Part shown: in pieces, positions 38,401-50,900 of the stretch
Numbering within the stretch: position 1 is the stretch's first letter
How the letters are laid out: each line of letters starts with the position of its first letter
Source of the DNA: Zoroaster sp. YZ-2022
Taxonomy: Eukaryota; Echinodermata; Asteroidea; Forcipulatida; Zoroasteridae
DNA: 64,000 nt
Assembly (NCBI GenBank): GCA_029582265.1
Contig: CM055817.1
Location: forward strand, 56,219,711 to 56,283,710
Direction: 5' to 3'
Translations under genes and position numbers: made by a program
Notes under the pieces: model-generated
Databases searched by the model: none
Told to the model about the DNA's origin: nothing
What the model saw: the letters and a program-made list of their open reading frames with translations, nothing else

Positions 38401-38816
38401 CACACTTTTCGAAAATGTAATTTGTTTAATGACAAAAGGTGTTATAAGCTTATTAGCTGTTATTACCTAATTCAGGGTGCTAAATGTACCATTTGAGTAT
38501 TCATATTGTTAAATAACATAAATTAGAATAATTAAGTTTGAATCTTAAATTTCAGAAGTTTAAACTTTCCATTTTAGTTTTCTTGACATAATTTATATAG
38601 GCTTTTCTGTTCTGACCCGACGAATTTTACTTTGTATGTTGGTTCAACATTTTAGCTTTTAGATTGTATTTTCAAATTTATTTTTATACTGTTTTAACGC
38701 TGGATTATGTCAATCATAAACCATAGAGTGTGATACAAGTGGCATTTTGTGCCACGATATTTTGAAACTGTTACCTAGTTGGTGACCTGCAAGTAAGTCT
38801 GTTTTAAAGACTTTAT

Positions 38817-40631
38817 AATGTTGACATTAATATTTATAATGTTGATATTATATTTATAATGTTGATATTATATTTATAATGTTGACATTATTATTTATAA
38901 TGTTGATATTATATTTATAATGTTGATATTATATTTATAATGTTGACATTATTATTTATAATGTTGATATTATATTTATAATGTTGATATTATATTTATA
39001 ATGTTGACATTAATATTTATAATGTTGATATTATATTTATAATGTTGATATTAATATTTATAATGTTGACATTAATATTTATAATGTTGATATTAATATT
39101 TATAATCTTGATATTATATTTATAATGTTGACATTAATATTTATAATGTTGACATTAATATTTATAATGTTGATATTATATTTATAATGTTGACATTAAT
39201 ATTTATAATGTTGATATTAATATTTATAATGTTGACATTAATATTTATAATGTTGATATTAATATTTATAATGTTGATATTATATTTATAATGTTGATAT
39301 TAATATTTATAATGTTGATATTATATTTATAATGTTGACATTAATATTTATAATGTTGACATTAATATTTATAATGTTGATATTATATTTATAATGTTGA
39401 CATTAATATTTATAATGTTGACATTAATATTTATAATGTTGATATTAATATTTATAATGTTGATATTATATTTATAATGTTGATATTAATATTTATAATG
39501 TTGACATTAATATTTATAATGTTGATATTATATTTATAATGTTGACATTAATATTTATAATGTTGACATTAATATTTATAATGTTGATATTAATATTTAT
39601 AATGTTGACATTAATATTTATAATGTTGATATTATATTTATAATGTTGACATTAATATTTATAATGTTGACATTAATATTTATAATGTTGACATTAATAT
39701 TTATAATGTTGATATTATATTTATAATGTTGATATTAATATTTATAATGTTGACATTAATATTTATAATGTTGATATTAATATTTATAATGTTGACATTA
39801 ATATTTATAATGTTGACATTAATATTTATAATGTTGATATTATATTTATAATGTTGACATTAATATTTATAATGTTGACATTAATATTTATAATGTTGAT
39901 ATTAATATTTATAATGTTGATATTATATTTATAATGTTGATATTAATATTTATAATGTTGATATTATATTTATAATGTTGACATTAATATTTATAATGTT
40001 GACATTATTATTTATAATGTTGATATTAATATTTATAATGTTGATATTATATTTATAATGTTGATATTAATATTTATAATGTTGACATTATTATTTATAA
40101 TGTTGACATTAATATTTATAATGTTGATATTATATTTATAATGTTGATATTAATATTTATAATGTTGACATTAATATTTATAATGTTGACATTAATATTT
40201 ATAATGTTGATATTAATATTTATAATGTTGATATTATATTTATAATGTTGATATTAATATTTATAATGTTGATATTATATTTATAATGTTGACATTAATA
40301 TTTATAATGTTGACATTAATATTTATAATGTTGATATTAATATTTATAATGTTGATATTATATTTATAATGTTGATATTAATATTTATAATGTTGACATT
40401 AATATTTATAATGTTGATATTAATATTTATAATGTTGATATTATATTTATAATGTTGATATTAATATTTATAATGTTGATATTATATTTATAATGTTGAC
40501 ATTAATATTTATAATGTTGACATTAATATTTATAATGTTGATATTAATATTTATAATGTTGATATTATATTTATAATGTTGATATTAATATTGATAATGT
40601 TGACATTAATATTTATAATGTTGATATTAAT
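38817..40631. repeat. AT-rich satellite, 20/21-bp units, about 88 copies
   Basis: Two unit types alternate: a 21-mer with core TTATAATGTTGACATTAATA or the GATATTAATA variant, and a 20-mer with TTGATATTATA. Units are almost perfectly conserved apart from these switches. The array is bounded by unique sequence at both ends. Confidence 0.97.
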
Positions 40632-40699
40632 AGTTTTCTATATTTGAAAGTTGTTGTATTCGTTATATTTCATTATATCTAAATAGACAGTAATAATAC

Positions 40700-41057
40700 T
40701 ACTACTAATAATGTGGACTTATATAGTGCACGTATCCACCAAACGGGTGCTCAAGGCGCATTACATGATTACCCCCTGCTCATCAGGCGCATAAATCATT
40801 CCTGAAACCATCTCAGCTCCCTGGGAGTATACAGCTCAATTGCTGCCATTTCGGCGCATAGGGCTAATCAAACACAACAACCAACTCTGCCTTCACAGGT
40901 ACCCATTTACCCCTGGGTGGAGAGAAGCAATTATGGTAAAGTGTCTTGCTCAAGGACACAAGCACCACGGTCGCGGTTGGGATTCGAAGACACATTCTGA
41001 CGAGTCAGCCTTCAGAACACAAATCCGATGCACTAAACCGCTCGACCATGGCACTCC
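40700..41057 (-). repeat. tRNA-Leu(CAA)-like SINE, diverged copy
   Basis: It has the same layout as 27841-28206, but the tRNA-like head is changed (GGTCGCGGTTGGGATTCGAA). It is the oldest-looking of the four copies. Confidence 0.75.
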
Positions 41058-41059
41058 AA

Positions 41060-41327
41060 GTACCGTCACGATCAAAGCATAGTAGATAACACTAACAGGG
41101 CATATTTTATGCATATTTTATGCATACATAATGATCCAGTAGCTACGTAATAATGATACTAAAGCGGCAGCCACGTATTTATTAAGATCTTATCACGCCC
41201 TGTTATCTAGGCCAGCGCGTGTTCGTTGGGTATTATTTTCAGTCAATGAGTTTATCTAAAGCCAGGACACCGTTTCAATGCCCTGACGAAAGTCTACCAT
41301 GACTGTGATTATATTGTCCCTTTAATA
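41060..41327. repeat. TTAA-family MITE, diverged
   Basis: It runs from GTACCGTCACGATCAAAGCA to GATTATATTGTCCCTTTAA, with TATTATTTTCAGTCAATGAG inside. Confidence 0.6.
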
Positions 41328-41754
41328 ATGAAGATCAAGTAATATGGTTAAAGTCAACCTGTGACATATACAGATCAATTAAAAAAGTAAGTTAACAAGT
41401 TTGTCGGCATTTCTATTTAATTATTTAATGATTGCACTGTGCATAATTATATCATTGAGTCAACTATAATTATACCATTTTGTATTGAGTTGATAGATTT
41501 GTGTATCTTTGTAAATTAAGTAGATAATTATTCAACACCACTGGTGTTAAATACACCAGTGGTGTTTAATGTATTCGCCCAAATGAGGGAACGATTTTAC
41601 ACGACTGTCATTTTAACACCTCATGTTTGCAGTGTATACTAGTGTGTGTTTATATTTAAAATAGTGGGTGCTACATTTTAGCTAAAATTTGTTTCATAAA
41701 ATTAATTATGTTTTATAACAATGAAACTTATAATAAAGAATAATAACAAGAAGA

Positions 41755-41865
41755 AAGAATTAGAAGAAAGAAGTAGCCAGTATTGTGTCCAAACCTCTTG
41801 TTTCTTGTTTGTGGGGATGTTCGGGGGGCTTTGTCGTCTAGACCAAAGGAATACCCCGGCCTGCT
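41755..41865 (+). repeat. Dispersed repeat, inverted relative at 44640-44790
   Basis: AGTAGCCAGTATTGTGTCCA through CTTGTTTGTGGGGATGTTC reappears inverted at 44640-44790. It is non-coding, because the frames differ between the copies. Confidence 0.65.
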
Positions 41866-42169
41866 ACAATAAGTTTTCAGGATGTTTTACTTTTGTCAAA
41901 TCACACCTCTGCACAGTTAATTAGATTTAATATTACGAGTTTGTTATGGTTTGTTAAGTATAATTAAGCAGGACACAGGCCTTTGTCAAACCTTGCATAT
42001 TTAATGAGTTTGAAATAAATCCTTTATACAGAAACAACCAAGCGGACAGTTCAAGACAACAGTTCTTGCATTCATGAGAAAAATATAAAAACTGTGTATT
42101 TTTTTAAAACTTTTGGACCAAATACAGATAACCGTTTTTATCGTCATGCGTGCACATTTACTCAGTCAG

Positions 42170-42400
42170 CATTTAGAGCCTCAGTCGGCAAATGAAACAT
42201 CAAAGGTACTAGAACAACGGTTCCAGAATAAATGTTCAGTCGGCAAACCTTGAGCTATGGGTCCATTTTTGGGGGGGGGGGGGGAGCCAAGTAAATTTGT
42301 CTGGTCATATTAGAGTTGTGTTCCCAAATTGCGCTCCCAACTCTGATGTCAGTCGGCAAATTGGCTTCACCCCCCTAAGAAAATGCCTTCGCTAAGCCCC
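42170..42400. repeat. CAGGGCCGTAGCGAG-family body
   Basis: It contains CCTCAGTCGGCAAATGAAAC, ATCAAAGGTACTAGAACAA and further AGTCGGCAAA motifs, with a G-run near 42275. The ends are decayed. Confidence 0.6.
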
Positions 42401-42948
42401 TGGATTGGTCACGTGATTTTCCACATTCAAGTACACCGAACCATCTTGTAAGTGGAATATCATATCATGATAACCAGTCGCATTGATGTCATGGGAACGT
42501 CACGTCACTCTTTGATAGGCCTTCTCTCTGCCAAAGGTTCTTAAAGATTGTATAATTATATCAACCCTGTAACCATATTTACATTCGATGCTCCCTCTAT
42601 CTTCTGTTTTAGGACAGAAATAAATCACAAGTTTCTATGTACACTTAATTTTGTTTTTACACCGATGCATTATTATAACATACAAAATACTTCTAATTAA
42701 CACTGAATTAAATTTGAAATATAATGACCTAACGAAATTATTGCAGGCATCACCATAACAAATTCATCTGCCAGCTTATACCCCCGCCCCCCCCCCCTCC
42801 CCTCGCCAAAAAAAAAAAAAAAAAAAAAAAAGTCACCGGTTTTTGGTCTCCACACGCGTCGCCTCAGACCCGCGCGTCATCATATGTATACACATATCCA
42901 TTTTCCATCAAAAAAACATCAATAAACTTCCCGCAGTGATTGCGAGCA

Positions 42949-43222
42949 TGAAAAGCAGCGGGCCGGCGTGGAGAGATAGATGGGTGCGATCGGCTCCGTT
43001 AACGGCACCTGTCTCAGCCAACGCCCAGCCGTTACCCGAAGACTCTAAAAAGTAAGTTTAGGATAAAAATCAGATTTTAACCAGTCTCGTTCTTGACGCT
43101 GGAAACAGCTGTCAAAAAGTTTGATTTTTTAAAGTAAGCCCACACATAAACAACTTCTTTCCATTTTTAACAATTTCAGATTCTACAAAGGCATTGCACA
43201 GCCGATGATTACAAGAGTTTGA
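42949..43222 (+). CDS. Candidate small gene or terminal exon pair, function unknown
   Basis: Exons 42949-43051 and 43180-43222 join in frame to 48 residues. The first exon is GC-rich, unlike its surroundings, and runs from ATG to TCTAAAAA|GTAAGT. The second follows a good acceptor (TTTTTAACAATTTCAG) and stops at TGA. The predicted end is QPMITRV, a class I PDZ-ligand pattern (T-x-V). The frame is open upstream of the ATG, and an acceptor-like TTCCCGCAG lies at 42928-42936, so this could instead be the end of a longer gene. No homologue is recognised. Confidence 0.35.
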
Positions 43223-43629
43223 AGGAAAAGCTTCGACATCAAGAAAAGCGGCACATTCGTTATTAATTTTATATTCCCTCTGGTGAATTATGAGTTTATA
43301 GAAGATTAGTAATGGGAGTTATCGATTAGTTCGATAACCGTTTAACCGAATCATTCACTGTTGGTAAACCGGTTAACCGAAAATCAGCAACTGGCGGCCA
43401 GATAATGTGAAAAGAACTGCAACAATCTGTGACGACATCAAAAAACACAATGGAGGAAAGCATAACATTTTGCGCAGAATGATTCCAATAGTTTGTGAAG
43501 ACTTTATGTATAGGCATATACCAAGGTTTTCCCGAAAAGAATTAATACATTTTCCCCCAAAAACAAACACTAAAAATACCATTATAAAGCAACGGACTGT
43601 AAAAGTGGAATGCCGTTTAATAATATAAG

Positions 43630-43755
43630 GATTTTATGTAACCACCAGTTCTTTTCAGAACTAATTACTACTCAATAAAGAATTTCACATGGTGTCACCG
43701 AAAATAGTCTTACTTAATCCTCTTCACCATGCAAAGTTACAAGTTTTACTTATAA
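43630..43755 (+). mobile_element. Solo Penelope-type end
   Basis: CCAGTTCTTTTCAGAACTAA, TTTCACATGGTGTCACCG and CTTCACCATGCAAAG mark the terminal 125 bp of the family. The hammerhead-like part is missing. Confidence 0.75.
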
Positions 43756-43936
43756 GGATTTTAAAACAAATTTTGACACTAAGTATTTTGTAATTTGTAA
43801 AATATTATATTCTCACAGAATGTTTATTTAATATATAAATTTTGTTTACGAGTTGGGTACATGTATATATATGACTTCTACTGTTATTTATAACAATAAT
43901 TTGCAATTTGCAAAATGTACCATTCACGGTTTTTTG

Positions 43937-44061
43937 TTAGCCTTTAGTCAAGGCGCACGGGGCAACCAAGATAGCATTCACCACGCACGAAACAAGACCA
44001 ATACGAAGCGGGACCTTTGAGTGGTCTTTTTGTTGCCCCGTGCGCCTTGACTGAAGGTTAA
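43937..44061. mobile_element. Small MITE with CCTTTAGTCAAGGCGCACGG ends
   Basis: The left end GCCTTTAGTCAAGGCGCACG (then GGGCAAC) is inverted at the right (GTTGCCCCGTGCGCCTTGAC). Total length is about 125 bp. Confidence 0.85.
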
Positions 44062-44111
44062 TTTTTCACAAGATCACAGCACAGAATCTCTAACTTGTAG
44101 TTCAACATTTC

Positions 44112-44246
44112 AAAAAGTTATTTCTCTAAAACCCATTGATCACAATGATCACAAACAACAGTTATTTCTCTAAAACTCATTGATCACAATGATCACAAAC
44201 AACAGTTATTTCTCTAAAGCCCATTGATCACAATGATCACAAACAA
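44112..44246 (+). repeat. Tandem repeat, three units of about 46 bp
   Basis: Each unit contains GTTATTTCTCTAAAACCCAT and the palindrome TGATCACAATGATCA. Confidence 0.9.
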
Positions 44247-45077
44247 AAGTGTACAGTACATAATAATACGAGCGCAAAAAACCTTTATTTCACTTCTACT
44301 CATTATTCAATAAAAATTAATATTCCACTGAAACCGGTTATTTTTTTTTTACAATAATTAAATAATTCATATACATAAATACCTACATGTATACTCTTAG
44401 ACTGGTCTCCATTTTATAAATTGTGATATTTGGGAAATAAAGTCAACTACAGCCTAACCTATAACTGGACTTTATAAAACGTTTCTATTACGTTCTCAGG
44501 GAATAAAAATGGTTAACCATAGAGGTGTCCTTTCTTTATGGGTAAACACCGGGTTAAACACGTACATAACTTGATATAACAGTTCAAAGTGCGGCCAGCG
44601 AGCATTTTCAAATGTGTGATTTGACAAATTCCTGAAAAATGGGTAGCGGACCTGGGTCTCCCTTTGGTCTAGAGGACAAAGCCCCCTGAACCTCCTGGAT
44701 GTTTAATTTTGGAGGATTTACAGACTCTCCACATCCCCACAAACAAGAAACTAGAGGTTTGGACAAAATACAGGCTACTTCTTTTTTTCCTTGGTGGGTT
44801 TTTCTTTCAAGAACATTTTGAGGCAAAGGGAGATTTGTATAAAAATCCTGATAAATCACAGGCCTAAAATGAATTCAACAATTCACCCTAACAGATCCTG
44901 AAATCGGGAGAAATCCTGAGAAATCCCAGTCCTGACTTTTATTAAACTTGTCCCGTGACAATGATCGGAGAGTGCTTGGCATTGTTTTTGTTTAAAACGT
45001 CTTTAACCAATTTAAAAAAAAATAAAACACCAGCTTAAAAAACTCCAATTGGTAGTCATTTCGGCACAAACACAATC

Positions 45078-45290
45078 ATAGCTGCCAACATTTCAAAATT
45101 CCAATTCGTAATCAAACCGACTAAGACAACAATTCGTATTGAAACTAAAATGATGGTCAAGATGACAAACTGCAAATAAATCACACAAAAACAAACTACA
45201 TATATGTACGTAAATCAATTTGTACTTTCGTAATTCCTGACAAAAATTCATAATAATTACGAAAAATTCGTACGAGTTGGCAGCTACGCA
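45078..45290. repeat. Short MITE with TAGCTGCCAAC ends
   Basis: CATAGCTGCCAACA at the left and GAGTTGGCAGCTA at the right enclose about 200 bp with several AATTCGTA motifs. Confidence 0.55.
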
Positions 45291-45299
45291 CAATGTGGC

Positions 45300-46500
45300 T
45301 TGACCTCAAACAAGGTCCCATTGCCAAAATCAATCTTTATTAGCAATTCATGTACATGTACATAGTATTCAAATAACTGGCAACGGTTTTGTTTTGAGTT
45401 ACTGATAGGAAATGACTCGAGTCTAGACTAAGTCATTTCCGATTGACACTTCCAACCGTATAAACACTGAAAACATGAGGAATATTTTGGAAAAACAGTT
45501 AATTGTGTCTGTTTCACAGTAAAACAGGTTAACAATTTTTGCAGAATTTACTTAACACGAAACGCAATAATACACGTTATATATGCAAATATGTAAACCA
45601 ACATTGTGTAAGCAGTTTAATGTTGGCTGATTGACCTATCGCCATTCGCAACGTAGCCACGCCCCTAAGACAATCCATATTATGGAAGTTTGTGTGTGGA
45701 TTTTTTTTTTCGCGCGTTGATTCTTCTGCGCGCGGTAGGTCAACTTTCCACAGCTAAAAATTCTGATTCTAGCTGTTCGAGTGATGTTTGCGACAGGACG
45801 AGGAAAAGCATCACGAATGTCGTATAAAAGTCAATTACCACGGAAGACAGTTATCACGGAATTTCACTGAATGTACAACTCGCGATATTATTAGTGTTAG
45901 AAATATCATTTGCACGATGTTCAACACACATGAAAATATCAGAACGTTTTTTGTGATGAAAAAGACTTTTCCACGAGCTGGAATCACGTGTTTGACATTA
46001 TTCCCTGGCTTTTCTAGGACTTCAAGGAACACAAAAACCATATTTTTAAATAATGTTATTACATTTAATATCTATTTAACCAATTTATATATTACATGTA
46101 CACATGTATACAATTTCCTCATTGATCTAATGAGCACACCTAGAGTCGAATAACCAACAACTACTTGTATTCACACTGAAATATCTGAATAGAAAACAGA
46201 CTATTCAACTTCGAAGACATTCAATGTAAAATAATCGACCCCAGGTATGCATGGATTTATAATTTAAAAAAAATCATCTAATCCAGAAAATCCAGAAAAT
46301 CATCTAATCACGATTTTTCCTTCACCAGTACTTTTCAAAAATTTTCACATATTTTTCACAAACATTGTACAATAACAAATGCTATTATTGAATATTTCTG
46401 GTAAATATAATACAATTTTTGGAGTAGTGTATTTTATTCATCTACGTCATGCTACAATGGCGAACAGAGGGTATTCAAGGTCAACTATATTCTTAAGCCT
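45300..46500. other. Intergenic, nothing recognised
   Basis: Open frames at 45788-46153 (plus) and 45835-46041 (minus) overlap on opposite strands and look random. No splice signals, tRNA or clear repeat were found. Confidence 0.4.
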
Positions 46501-46539
46501 AACTAACTATCAAAAGTCTACCAAAATCCACCACCTGGT

Positions 46540-47690
46540 TTTGATTGATTTTGATGGATTCAGTACTCCACAGTATAGCCCTGCGAATAGAGCATGTAGC
46601 CATATGTACCAAATCCATCAAACTCCCACCAGCTGCTTTTGTTGGATTCAGGACTGTGTATAGCCAAGCCATGGTTGATTTTCATTTGCTACTGTACCAA
46701 TTCCATCAAACTCCACCGGCTGCTTTTGTTGGATTCAAGACTGTGTATAACCAAGCCATGGTTGCTTTGCATTTGCTACTGTACCGATTCCATCAAAGTC
46801 CAACAATTGGGGTATCTTTTTACTGCATGTTGGTGGATTTTGGAGGATTTGGGATGGTTTCTAGCTAAAATGCATGTACATGTAGGGAGTTAGGGTTAAA
46901 GTGGAACTGATCGTTTGGATTGTTGCTGAATACCACAATATCCAACAAATAGCAGATTTCATTGGATGTTGTTGCACTGAGCAGTGAACAACGAACTACT
47001 CTTCTAACTGTTGGATCTTGTTGCACTGAGCAGTTAACTGACAAACGAACTATTGATTTAGCTGTTGGACCAATGAGCAGACTCCACATTACACTGTTGT
47101 TTGGTTTTGCTGAATCCAACAATATCCAACAAATGGAAACTCATTTAGAACTTGTTGCACTGAGCACTGAACAAAATAACTATTGTTCTATATACTTCCC
47201 TGTTGGATCTTGTTGCAATGACCAGACTCCACATGTTTTCTTTGTTTCCGCGCCTTGAGCGCCAGCAGGGTGGATATGTGCGCACTACAAATCTTTATTA
47301 TTATTATTATAATATGCCATTGTTGGGTTTTGCTGAATCCAACAATATCCAACAAATGGAAACTCTGTTGGATCTTGTTGCACTGAACAAAAGAACTATT
47401 GTTCTATATACTGCCTGTTGGATCTTGTTGCAATGACCAGACTCCACATGTTTTCTTTGTTTCCGCGCCTTGAGCGCCAGCAGGGTGGATATGTGCGCAC
47501 TACAAATCTTTATTATTATTATTACAATATGCCATTGTTGGGTTTTGCTGAATCCAACAATAGGAAACTCTGTTGGATCTTGTTGCACTGAACAAAAGAA
47601 CTATTGTTCTATTTAAACTGCCTGTTGGATCTTGTTGCAATGAGCAGACTCACTCCACATTATGCTCTCGTTGGGGTTTGTTGGATATTG
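46540..47690. repeat. TTGTTGGAT-rich duplicated region
   Basis: It holds two copies of a unit of about 95 bp (TGCTTTTGTTGGATTCA(G/A)GA, near 46637 and 46727) and two copies of a unit of about 195 bp (47210-47405 and 47430-47625) with CGCGCCTTGAGCGCCAGCAG and ATGCCATTGTTGGGTTTTGC. Many TTGTTGCA and TTGTTGGATC words recur. A related stretch lies at 63770-63985. Confidence 0.8.
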
Positions 47691-47745
47691 TTGGTACTAG
47701 AAGAATGCCTGACGGGGGTTCAAGTTAAAGGAATGTTCTGCTAAA

Positions 47746-47964
47746 TTAGTCCACATTGTACTGTTGTTTGTTATTGACACGCAGTTGCCATACAGAAAAT
47801 GCCAGCCACAGGACGTACAGGCCAGCCGCAATAAAACAGTTATTCGAGACATCTGTGTAAGCCAATTCCAAATCAACTTTTGTTATATTGACAGAGGCTT
47901 CTGGAAGCGGCAAATCTTCGACTAGTGCGATGGAGTTGACCCTGAAGAACACACCAAGTACAAG
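47746..47964 (-). CDS. RNASEK: RNASEK, exon 2 (C-terminal)
   Basis: The acceptor on the minus strand is TTCTTTTTTGTAG. The exon encodes residues 26-97 and ends NVD, then TAA. Confidence 0.95.
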   Translation of the reverse strand, partial: LVLGVFFRVNSIALVEDLPLPEASVNITKVDLELAYTDVSNNCFIAAGLYVLWLAFSVWQLRVNNKQQYNVD

Positions 47965-50900
47965 CTACAAAAAAGAAAAAGCAATCGTAATATATTAATC
48001 TGAGATTTGTCATGACTATATACGTACACTAACTCTCATGTACATAATGTACACGTCACTAGTGACTACACCTCGATATTCAGTAATTCTTAAGGCTGCG
48101 CCAGGTATGGGTGCCCGGGTATCCGAAGATTTCCAATTTCAGGTATCCGGTTCCTGAAATAACCGAAAAAGTACAGCCTTATTTGAGATTATGTCATGAC
48201 TGTACACATACATGTACACTAGGACTAATGTATGTGACTACGCCTCAATATTCAGTAATTCTAAGGTCAAAAACGTCGAGTTCCAACCAACTGGTTCTAT
48301 TCAGAACTATTTAATACTCAAAAGAGAATTTTGTCACTGCAAACTTATCCTTTTCACCATGAAAAATTACATGTCTTAATTCTATGGTTAATTATTTAGG
48401 ATAAATTGAAAACAAAATAATCCAATATCATGTGTGCTCCAACTGATAAGTGATATTCCTTTGCTCTGTCATGTATATTATTTAGTCATCGGGTAGCATA
48501 CACACAGGGAGGGGAGAGGGAGGGTGGCAGGGCAGTGTACATAAGTCATAACATGAACATCATCAACCTCTTTGTCCATTCATGGAAGCATTCATAATAA
48601 TAATGGAAAGAATGTAGAATACAACTGCCACTTTTCTATCCAAATATGACAAATATATACACATGTAGTTCCTTTAAAAAGATAATAGAGAACACACTTA
48701 AGGAGAGGAAAGTGTAGTCAAGTGAGGATTGGAAATGATATTTTGGGAGAATTTGGGCAATGAATGTATACACACCCCGGTGAGATGTTGGCCATTTTGT
48801 CGTCTGCTAAAAACACATGCTTAGACATTGTGCACAAGTGGCGGTTGGGTTCGACATTCTTTCCATAATAATAATACAACATTTATAAACTGCCCTAATC
48901 TTGCAATGCATGCTCTGAGGCACTGAACGCAATAAATCCTAAAAAAAGCACAACAAAATTCAAAATATAAATGGTTACCATGATTACAATAGACCTTATG
49001 CATATGACGTCGCAAACAGAAAGTCGCCCTCTATCAGAGGCTAGAGAAGGTCACTCATTGGTTCATGTATGCGCGTTGTGTGTGCGTATACGCACAGCGC
49101 GCATGAACCAATGAGTGACCTTCTCTAGCCTCTGATCGAGGGCAATATTCAATTTGTGACATCATATGCATAAGGTAGGCAGATTCATGAAAATTTCAGA
49201 ATGTTCCAATAGTTTTTATTCTGATTTTATCTGACAGAGCTTAAAATTTGCAACAAAATGAGGGGTCTTGCAGCTTTGTTGGGTAATTGGATCAAAAGTT
49301 ATCGTAAATTATTTTTCATGAAAATACCCAATTTTTGATATGGTAAATGAGGCAAAAAAGTGAGGCGATAATAGTTAACATTGGCTATATAGGCCTTACA
49401 GTGTATAATTTTACATGTACTGCTTGGAGGATTCCAACCAAACTAGAAGCCGTCATGTATATTTTGAAAGCCAACCTTGATGTTGGCAAGTTAACTAATT
49501 ATTCAAAATGGATGCTAATTAAATATTCAAAATGGAAGCTAATTAAATATTCAAAGTGGACGCTAATTAAATATTCAAAAAGAACGCTACATAAGTATCA
49601 TTCAATAATATTGTTTGTGTTATTCATCATTGAAGCACACTTTAACAAGTTATTGTTAAATGAACATATATAAAATTTGTAATAAATTTGAATAAATAAC
49701 ATAACTGTAAAACAACTGTAATGCATTCCAAAAATGGCCGCCATTTATCAACAATAAAAAGTTTTTATAATGTACATTCAAATCAGGTTTAGCGGTCATT
49801 TTTAAATAAATGGCCGCCAAACCTGAATGTACTTTCTTATTTTTTTTTTATTGTTGATAAATGTGGTAAATGTGATAACGATATAACATTTATTGTAAAA
49901 CAATTCAATTCAATTCAGAATAACATTTATTTCCACCAATAATTGAAATCAAAACAATTTACAAGAAAATTTTTTTTTTTTACCTTTCTGTCAATCCGCA
50001 ACTTCCTGGTTAGTCCTAACAGAACTTTTTCTAATTCATTTCAGATTTTTAAATACAAGTAAAGAACAAGCAAGCGAACGACGAAAGTCTTCAAACAAAC
50101 CGTCAAAATGTCCACAAGAATTTTGTGAATGAACTTTGAAAACGGGAAATGTTAATAAAGAGTTAATTCCAATATGATTGCATTAGTGACATCCTCAGGC
50201 TGCAAGGTTGAGAAATCTCCAGCTGATGTCTTGATCTGTATTAAAATATAGAGTATAGTTTCAGTGTCGTTTCATGCATTTTAATTTAAAATGTACACTC
50301 CCCCAAAAAACAATCTCCATTATTTAAAGGCTAGGCTATAAAACAAAATGACGTGGGTCATGTACCCGACATGCCAATAATGTATAAAAAGAAAAACATG
50401 AATGTTTTTTACTTTGCGGTTTGCCTAAAAAACTATCGAAATTTAATATTAATCAGCCTAATTGATATTTTTTCACAACATTTTCAGATACACAAATAGA
50501 ATAGCACACGAGTCATGAATATGATAATGGGATGAATGCATTTTGTTTGTATTATACCAGTGGACCCCTCTTTATTAGCACACCCCTATATGTATAATGG
50601 AATAGCCTACCTACATGCATACTTGTACGTGAATAGTGGCCCGTTCTATTTTACGATCATGTACTACTTTTTAAATCCTCAAATTTATGCGCTAAAAACC
50701 CGAGTAGAAAAATACCACTATTTATGTTTTATTCTGTCTGTTTCATTTTTTAAGTGTAAAAAAGGTTCATTCAAACTAAATAATTATGTACTAGGCCTGC
50801 TAGCTAAAAAAATATGCATACCTTACTGCCACTAGACCGACATCGAAGTTTGCATGTTCGGTGACGTTCCCACCATTCAGCGTGCCGACTGCCTCCATTC

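Noticed and set aside
38817..40631. CRISPR-like array
   Set aside because: There are no spacers. The 20/21-bp units are contiguous and nearly identical, which is a satellite in a eukaryotic genome.
50045..50127. Plus-strand exon-like stretch after TTCATTTCAG, 28 open codons, with AATAAA at about 50154
   Set aside because: It lies opposite the proposed 3' UTR of the minus-strand small gene, has no upstream plus-strand exon that joins, and its AATAAA is the complement of that gene's stop region. One strand must be wrong; the minus strand has the better two-exon fit.
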